Source: Aplidium turbinatum (lineage: Eukaryota > Chordata > Ascidiacea > Aplousobranchia > Polyclinidae). Taken from it: DNA of 64,000 nucleotides. Below, in pieces: positions 56,755 through 64,000 of the stretch. Under the pieces are notes generated by a model. That model did not search any database. It had not been told where the DNA came from and saw only the letters and a list, made by a program, of their open reading frames with translations. The stretch is from assembly GCA_918807975.1 (NCBI GenBank), contig OU964932.1, positions 17,329,501-17,393,500 on the forward strand, written 5' to 3'. The number at the start of each line of letters is the position of its first letter. Position 1 is the first letter of the stretch. A program made the position numbers and the translations under genes.

Positions 56755-59166
56755 ACTAACTTTTTTCATGTCAAGTTAAGCAATCAGTACCAGTCACTGT
56801 AATTTTTACAAAAAGATTAGTAGTGTACTCTACATTGTACTAAACATTTCACTCTCTGTTACAGCATTATTTGAAAGGGTTTTATTGTTGCTTTAGGCTG
56901 AAAGTACACTTAGAATGCAAAATTTTTAGGTGTTTTTCAAAATTTTCTGGGAGAAGCCCCCCTCTGTGTGTTTTCCTTTGTCAACTCGTTGCTGGGTTTA
57001 CAGACAAGTGTAACAGTGTTTATTTGTAATCCCCCAAAATTTTTGCTGGTTGCACACCTGCACACATCAATACACTGGCAATGTATTGCATGGGCCTGCA
57101 AGCAAAACTCAATAGTTTCATCGCAGATTTCCATTTATTATGGAAAAAATAACATGTTTGCCACACCAGAAAAGTCAGCAACCAGTTAAGGGGACCAGTG
57201 GGTCAAGCTCCCAAGCAGCTACAACAATCACTATTCATATTACTCCTACAGTGGAAATCTGTTAAAAGAGGCCCTCCCTGAAGTCGACCAGTCATTTCAG
57301 TTTTGCAAAACATCATAGTTCAGGCAGAACAGCAGACATTTTCTCTCAATCTTGACATTTAGTTTATAAATGCCAATTGTAACAACACACAATGCAATTA
57401 CAGACACCGTACAACACAGCTGAAAGCGGCATAAGATTACAAATTTATTGATTCATCTGCTTCCAAGTTGGTATGTCATCAAACACCTTGACAGAAAACA
57501 GTGAAGCTCTTGAGTGATGTCGAACTGATACCCTTTCAAGCACCAGGCAAGCACTCTCACCACTTAACCATACTTCTAGTTGCATAGCTTGTCAAGTTGT
57601 CATTGATGTTTCTGTTTGTTCAGTCTAAATCATTTTTTCACAATACATTCTGAGAGTATAACTTCATCCTAGTTCAAGGCATACACTAGACATCACCTAA
57701 AAGTTGCTTTAATTATATTATATTGATTGAGAGTTCACACCATGAGTCATACAATACGTAGGAGTCATCAAGAATGGAAAAGGCATAGGCCTAGTCTTTA
57801 AGCCCTTCCACAAGCAAATAAAGAAATTCCGTAGTTTATATAAAAAGATCAGACGGTTGCACACTACTTCCTTGTCTCAACATTACTTATTCCTCTCCAG
57901 GTTATGTGAACAAACACTAAGCAACACTTTTTTTTATATTGAGTATGATAAACCTTTCAAAACCAACGACTTCAATATGTTAAACCAAAAATAGTTTTAG
58001 TGGTTTTAAATATGGTTTTAGTTGTAGTTATTTCTTGCTACACTTGGCTGTTAAAAAAACAACAAATTTATTATATTCAGATGCTTTGAAGCCTTCCAAC
58101 AAAACTATCGACAATTGAACATCTTGTAAGACGTAAATAACTTTAACAAGATACTTATATTTTAGGGAAAATGATATGTTTTCATTAATAAGTTTTTAAT
58201 AGACAAATGCAATTTGTTGTTGCAATTTATTATTAGACCTGCATTTAGGAAAACAACATTCAATTTTATTTTTCACTGCTGTCAGAGTGAACATGTAAAG
58301 AACAATAAGTAAACACATGAATTTGGCACAAAAAGAAAATGACAAAAGAAAAAGGCTTAAAATATGCATCGATACAATAGAGTTTAGACTTTGGAAAACA
58401 CTATCTTAAAAAGGCACAGCCACCAAACCTAGAAAACAGAGAAAAAATAAAGTTTTATTTGTTGCTTGTAAAAATAGGCCTACAATTAACACTTGCAAAG
58501 GCGATTTAAATTACACAACACACAAAAGTAATTCATAAAGTGAGAAGTTTTTCAAACCTTTTACTTTGAGAGTCTCGTATTCAAAAACTTAATTGTGATT
58601 GCACAAACACATGTTTTGCAAATAAATGGGCCGATTCCGACAAATATATACTGTACAAAGTAGTTACGGTAAACTCGACAAAGTTTTTCACTTTTTGCAG
58701 GCTTACAGCCTATATTATATCTGTTGTAATGTCAAATCACAACCATGTCTTCTTTCAGAAACCCAACCTGTACTGTAGCCTATCTTTAAACTATCATAGC
58801 CATATCTCATACACATGTTACCAATGATAATTTTTGTAACCTCACCCAACAGCAGCAGTTAACATTTCTCAGCAACATCTGGTTCCTTCCTCTCCTCAAG
58901 CGTTTGACGCAACGAAATCCAAATATTTCAGTTGTGAAATTTTTCAGCCGCAGTTTTGTAGTCAATTCCTATCCACTGTCCAGCCTTTAATGCCATCAGT
59001 CTAAATTCTTGTTGATCTGACCCTTATTAGTATTTCTGTTTTTAAAAACAGTTTTGTTTACTTTGAGTGTGCTCAATGCAGAAATCGAAAATTTAAAAGG
59101 GTTTAGTGTTTCGCAAGAGAATTTTTCGAAAGTTCCATTTCATCTGGGACGATTTGTTTACATCAG
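56755..59166. other. Non-coding stretch
   Basis: AT-rich, no supported gene. A weak tRNA-like patch on the - strand at about 57520-57585 was considered and set aside. Confidence 0.5.
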
Positions 59167-59215
59167 CAGGCCCGGTGCTAGGAACCGCGGGGCCCAATTA
59201 GAAATGTGATGACGG
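59167..59215 (+). mobile_element. hAT end fragment
   Basis: CAGGCCCGGTGCTAGGAACC followed by GCGGGGCCC and GGGGCCCC resembles a hAT left end. No partner end found within the window. Confidence 0.4.
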
Positions 59216-59542
59216 GGCCCCTACTCTTCATAGCAAAATTTATGGGTGTTTATATATCATAAAATACATACCAGTACATACAAACTACAAAGATAGACAT
59301 TTATTACTTGCTATAAAACAAATTAAAGGTAATGTGGATGTTTATTTACGATATGTTGTTTTACTTTTAATAGCAAAAAAGGAAAATTAGGCAATTAACC
59401 TTTAGTTTTTCAGAAAAAAACTTTTCTTGCCTTTTTATTAGCAAAGTCATTCACAATAACTTCAAAGTCAATGGCTTTAGCAATCTCGCATTCTATAGAA
59501 AGCATTGACAAACTGTTAAGTCTTTCTTGCGCGATTGTAGAT

Positions 59543-60770
59543 CTCATCATCATCATCATCCGTTCAGTCGTTTACGACTCTCGGTCACTCTATACGTCAT
59601 CTTTCTCCACATCTCTCGATCCCACGCAGCCTCCTTCAATTCATGCACTCCCATGCCACTGTCATTTACAATCGTGTCAAGCCATCTTGTTTTCGGGCGC
59701 CCCCTTCCTTTTCCTCCGCTCACCAAACCAAGCATGATGTCTTTTTCCATTGATTTGCTTCTCATTATGTGGCCAAAATATGAAAGTTTCTGCCTGACGC
59801 TTCTAGCTTCTAGGGATATGTCCGGTTTAATTTGTTCAAGAATTTTCTCGTTTGTTACTTTGGCTGTCCAAGGAACACGCAGTAACCTTCTCCAACACCA
59901 CAATTCAAATGCGTCAATCTTTCTTCTGTCTGGTTTGTTCATTGTCCATGTTTCGCATCCGTAAGTTGCAATTGGGAATATTATAGTATTGATCAGCTTC
60001 TTTTTTGTTTCTAATTTTATATCCTTGCTCTTCCAAATGCTATTCATTCCAACAATTAATGCATTTCTTCCCAGCGCTATTCTTCTCCTTATCTCTGGTG
60101 AGTTATTAGAATCCCAGCTTATTTTTGAGCCTAAAAATATGAATTCATTCACTGTTTCAATTTCTTGATTTTCGATCTTGATGTTTATGTTATCTGCTTT
60201 ACCAGTTGTTATAATTTTTGTTTTTTTGATGTTGAGTTTCCATCCAGCCCTTTCACTTTCCTTTTTCACTTTGATGATTAAGTCTTCAAGATCTTGTGCG
60301 TTCTCGGCCAAAAGGGTAGTGTCATCTGCATATCTCAAGCTGTTTATAATTCTGCCACCGATTTTCACTCCTATATTGGAATTACTCAACCCTGCTCTCC
60401 TCATGACCATTTCTGTGTACATATTAAATAGAGAAGGAGATAAAATGCACCCTTGGCGTGTTCCTTTTTCAATTTTAAACCAAGCTGTATTTCCGTATGC
60501 TGTTCGAACTGTAGCTTCTTGATTTTCATACAATGACCTTATGAGTTCCAGCAGGTGCAATGGCGTTCCCATGTCTCTCAGACTACTCCAAAGAATGTTA
60601 TGTTGGATAACATCAAAAGCTTTCGAATAATCAATAAAACACATGTACAGATCTTTTTTGTACTCCCTGCTGGTTTGCATAATCCATCTGAGATTTGCAA
60701 TTTGGTCACGGGTACCTTTGCCTTTTCTAAAACCAGCCTGCTCATCTGGCATTTCTCTTTCAAGAAGAAG
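59543..60770 (-). mobile_element. RTE/BovB-type LINE, 5'-truncated
   Basis: The - strand frame (59556-60752, 398 codons from its first ATG, open upstream to about 60768) encodes the second half of an RTE reverse transcriptase protein. FRKGKGTRDQ leads into motif A FIDYSKAFD (residues 39-47), motif B GTRQGCILSP (97-106) and motif C YADD (141-144). The RTE-typical C-terminus follows, with YGCETWTMNKPDRRKIDAFE, ELWCWRRLLRVPWTAK and GHIMRS. The endonuclease domain and the N-terminal half are missing. After LNG the stop TGA is the first unit of a (TGA)n tail, so the 3' UTR is essentially nil, as in other RTE elements. The truncated 5' edge abuts a (TTC)n tail of another element. Confidence 0.9.
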
Positions 60771-60960
60771 AAGAAGAAGTTCTTTTATTTTGGATCATCA
60801 GCACATGCGAAATAACAAAACAATACAAGATTACAATGTGAGCTAGGTTGTTTGCTGATGACGATGGGAGTGACAGAAGGACCGAACTGGTCATCGAGTC
60901 TGCCACACCCGAGTGGTGTCATGGCTTATTTAAAATGGAACGGTGTCGAAGTTGAACGCA
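60765..60960 (-). repeat. Non-LTR 3' end with (TTC)n tail
   Basis: On the - strand the sequence ends CCAAAATAAAAGAAC followed by TTCTTCTTCTTCTTC, that is, a polyadenylation-like AATAAA and a short tandem tail. It looks like the 3' end of a LINE or SINE into which, or beside which, the RTE copy landed. No coding part was recognised. Confidence 0.5.
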
Positions 60961-61429
60961 AATATTGATTGATTGATATATTGATTAATTTGATTGATAG
61001 ATATATATTTGGTCACAGCGGTAAACCATAATTTCTTCGTGGGAAAATTGTAACTTAAAGTTCCCGGATCCTTTCGTCTGCATATAATGACCGAAGAAAC
61101 ACACACTTGAACTTCTTTTCAAAAAGTGTATTTCTGTAAAAATTAGCCCACGGCTACCGAAAACGAGGGGGTGCAACGCGTACACCACTGAAAACTGTCA
61201 CTACAGAACAGATTACTTGGATAAAAGACGGAACTTTTGTCCAGCTAGCAAGCACTAAGCCAACAGTTAAATGTGCGGCCAACTTTCAAACAATCATTTT
61301 ACGAATGACCAGAATAGATATCAATATCTCAAATTCACGTAGAAAGTAACTGTGACGCAATAAATGAAAGACAATTATGAAGTCATTCCAACAGGTGTTT
61401 AAAGCTGATGTAATATTTCCTGTTTAAAC

Positions 61430-63750
61430 AGGCCCAAACAAGTCCTAACAAGTTTGACACAAGTCTATGAACGATGGTGCAATTTTGGCACATTTTCTAG
61501 CAACTTCCATGACGTAATATTCAGTAGACTTGAACGGTTTTATATGACGTTTGATTTGTACAGAGATTGGCCGTAACAATATTATATACAACATAAAAAA
61601 AATACACATACGAAATTTAGCAGTGCAATATACAAAAAAAACAAAAAAAAACAGAACTACTAGAAATGATGCAAAAATACAAAATGGCATATACAATATA
61701 CATACAACACAGCATACTGGTAAGACAAAAGCAAATATACAGTAATTAGCGAGATACGGTGAGAATAAGTAGAAGCAGTTTGATGGTACTATAGGCTATC
61801 AGTTACTTATACTCAGACATTAAGTGCAGTTTTAATTTTTTAGAAAACATACTAATTGTTTGAAGTTTTCTTAGCTGTTCCGGTAATTTGTTCCAAGTGT
61901 TTGTTCCAAGAAATTTAATTGAGCGTTGACCAAGCTTTGTACGCATTCTTGGTTTGAAAAGCATATCTTTCTTAGCACCTCTGGTATTATAGTTATGAGT
62001 TTCCTTACTAGGACGAAAGTACTCAAAAAAAATTGCTGGTAGATGTCCTTTATTGCTTTTATAAACAAACTTGCATACTTCTATTAAAAACATGTCTTCG
62101 ATTTGTAGCAAGTTGCTTTTATTGAAAAGAGATTTGGTGGGAATTCTGTCCTTAATCTTGGTGAAGTTTAAACAGCGAATGATGCGATTGTGTACTAGAT
62201 TTAAAGGATACAGTTCCGTTTTAGACGCACGACCCCAACAGATAATACCATACATTAGATGGGAGTGAACTAGAGCATAGTAAACTGCTCTTAATGTCTG
62301 GGAATTTACGTACTTTCTTAATCGATATAGAGCACCACAGCTTTGAGAAAGTTTTGTTGAGATTATATTGATGTGCTGTTTCCATGATAACGACTCATCA
62401 AATGTTATTCCTAAGTATTTGTAAGTGTTTGTGCGTTGCAATCTGGTATTTTGAAAAGTTATTTCTAGATTTGAATTTTCTCGGACAAACTTTGACCCAA
62501 ACAACATGTATTTGGTTTTGCTTACATTAATTGTTAACTTGTTTGTATGCATCCAGTTTTGAATCATTAGGAAGTTAGAATTCACTTTTTCTTGCAATCT
62601 AGTAGGGCTTTTATCCTTAATACATAGTAGTGTATCATCAGCAAACAAACGAGTCTCAAATTCAGAAGCATGATTAAGGTCATTAATGTAGATAATGAAC
62701 AACAGTGGACCAAGAACTGAGCCTTGGGGTACACCACATTTGATTTCTTCATATTTAGAATTTGTAGTACCAAACTGCACAAACTGGTAACGGTGATTTA
62801 AGTAAGACTTTAATAAATTATAAGCATTTCCTCTGATGCCATAATAATCTAGTTTCTTTAAAAGGATTTCATGGTCAACAGTGTCAAATGCTTTAGCAAG
62901 ATCAATAAAGATACTACATGTAACAAAACCATCATCACAATTTTGTAGTAGTTGTTCATAGATATCCGTAGCAGCTAATGTGGTTGAATGTCCACCTCTG
63001 AAACCAAACTGTTGTTGGGACAAAACATTGAATTTTTCAAAAAAATTTACTAACCTTTTATGAATGATTTTTTCAAAGATTTTAGAGAAACATGTTAAGA
63101 TGGAAATAGGCCTGTATTGATCAACTTTATTTTTTGGTCCTCCTTTATGAAGGGGTATCACTCTTGCAATTTTATAGCTATCAGGGAATTTACCAATTGT
63201 CATAGATTCATTTATTATAGAAGCTAAGATTGGGCTTATGACATACTTCAATCTTTTTATTGTTTTGATAGTGATGCCATCTGGACCAGTTGCTTTTTTG
63301 TTATCTAAGCTGTTGACAATGCTTAAAATTTTCATTTCATCAGTATTTTCTAGGTGCAGGGAATTGAGAAGTCTGCCTCTCATCAGGGACAATGGATTAG
63401 AAGTGGTTTTTGGAACTTTGGCTGCAAGTGAAGGTCCCACTTGAGTATAATATGTGTTAAATGTATTACTTATTTGCACCGGGTCGGTTGTAACTTTATG
63501 ACCATTACTTAATGAGAAGTTGGTTGCATATTGTTTATTGTGTTTTTTGTTTGTACGGCCAGTAATTTCATTTATTATTTGCCATGTTTTGCTAGAGTTG
63601 TTTCTTTCTTTGTTTATTGAAGTTTTATAATAATTCGACTTCGATTTTTCCTTCACATGAGTAAGCAGATTTCTATATTTTTTGTACTTGGTGTATAGCA
63701 CAATTTCAATTATTGAGCCCAGTCGTTTTTGGATGATTTTCAAAAGAATT
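61430..63750 (-). mobile_element. CR1/L2/Jockey-group LINE, 5'-truncated
   Basis: A 646-codon frame (61803-63743, - strand) is open from the truncation to the stop. It has KKATGPDGI near 149, a Q-YRPISIL block near 209, motif A FIDLAKAFDTVDH (279 onward), motif B GVPQGSVLGPLLF (337 onward) and motif C FADD (367-370). The C-terminal region carries HLMYGIICWG. The whole reverse transcriptase appears intact, but the endonuclease domain that should precede it is absent. About 370 bp to the left are probably 3' UTR; the exact 3' end is uncertain. The clade is not resolved by eye. Confidence 0.87.
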
Positions 63751-63801
63751 TTGCTTGCATGAGGTATTAAGGCTATGGTTCGATTTATTAAGGCTACGGT
63801 T

Positions 63802-63918
63802 CTATCTCAAGTACGTTTTAATTAGTTTCAGCTTTGAAAAGCTTCTTTCCCCTGATGCAACAGTTATTGGCATCGTCAAATAAATCCTCAATGCAATGAA
63901 AACATTAGGAAATGTTTT
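63802..63918 (-). pseudogene. Relic hAT transposase C-terminus
   Basis: The - strand translation reads KTFPNVFIALRIYLTMPITV ASGERSFSKLKLIKTYLR and then a stop (63802-63804). The ALR.YLT.P.TVASGERSFSKLKLIK.YLR string is the conserved dimerisation region of ZMYM/hAT-like transposases. The fragment directly adjoins the truncated 5' edge of the LINE to its left. The premature stop and the small size show it is dead. Confidence 0.8.
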
Positions 63919-63928
63919 CATTGCATTC
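63892..63928. repeat. Short perfect hairpin
   Basis: ATGCAATGAAAACATT, a 3-4 base loop, then AATGTTTTCATTGCAT. It lies inside the hAT relic, where the + arm is the coding stretch NVFIAL; the palindrome probably arose by a local inverted duplication. Confidence 0.7.
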
Positions 63929-64000
63929 TATTGTTTTCTATCAAGTGTTCAAAGAGGGCATACGGCTTAATTCTGGGTTGAAGGAAAGTTTTTAGAGCTT

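Noticed and set aside
57520-57585. tRNA gene on the - strand
   Set aside because: A GGTTAAGTGGTGAG A-box-like word and AGTTCGACATC are present, but the arms do not pair into a cloverleaf.

Overview
The window is animal nuclear DNA, AT-rich and dominated by transposable elements and their debris. It has spliced genes with GT-AG introns, hAT elements with 8-bp target duplications, non-LTR elements of RTE/BovB and CR1/Jockey type, a Ty3/Gypsy element and a U6 snRNA pseudogene. A marine invertebrate deuterostome, possibly a tunicate, would fit the repeat mix and intron sizes. That is an impression only; no gene here fixes the species.

Layout. 1-6.5 kb: non-coding DNA with nested hAT elements. 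One hAT has split a U6 pseudogene. 6.5-20.0 kb: one 13.5-kb foldback-like element, with near-identical unique ends of about 400 bp, two opposed arrays of a ~393-bp monomer (about 10 and 19 copies), a short core, and an 8-bp target duplication (TGAAACTG). Three hAT-type elements are nested one inside another in its right arm. 22.05-31.05 kb: the only clear host gene, an eight-exon gene on the + strand that I assemble to 636 codons. It encodes a signal peptide, a long Ser/Thr/Asn/Pro-rich mucin-like ectodomain, one transmembrane helix and a short tail with dileucine and acidic sorting-type motifs. Its introns hold a relic hAT and several MITEs. 31-52 kb: no gene I can support; MITEs and short hAT elements. 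52.3-56.7 kb: a whole-looking, very young Ty3/Gypsy element with LTRs that look identical. 59.5-64 kb: two 5'-truncated LINEs and a relic hAT transposase end, all on the - strand.

The most interesting signals are two. First, the foldback element is built as satellite arrays, and each monomer repeats a version of the terminal motif (TAxACGCCACCC). Second, many clean 5-6 bp insertions are seen when repeat copies are compared. Each turns TA into TA-GGC-TA, TA-GCC-TA, TA-CTG-TA, TA-CCG-TA or TA-CCGG-TA. They have the form expected of Tc1/mariner-type excision footprints, and the same words are enriched across the whole window. Coordinates and gene models come from reading by eye; no alignment or search was run.
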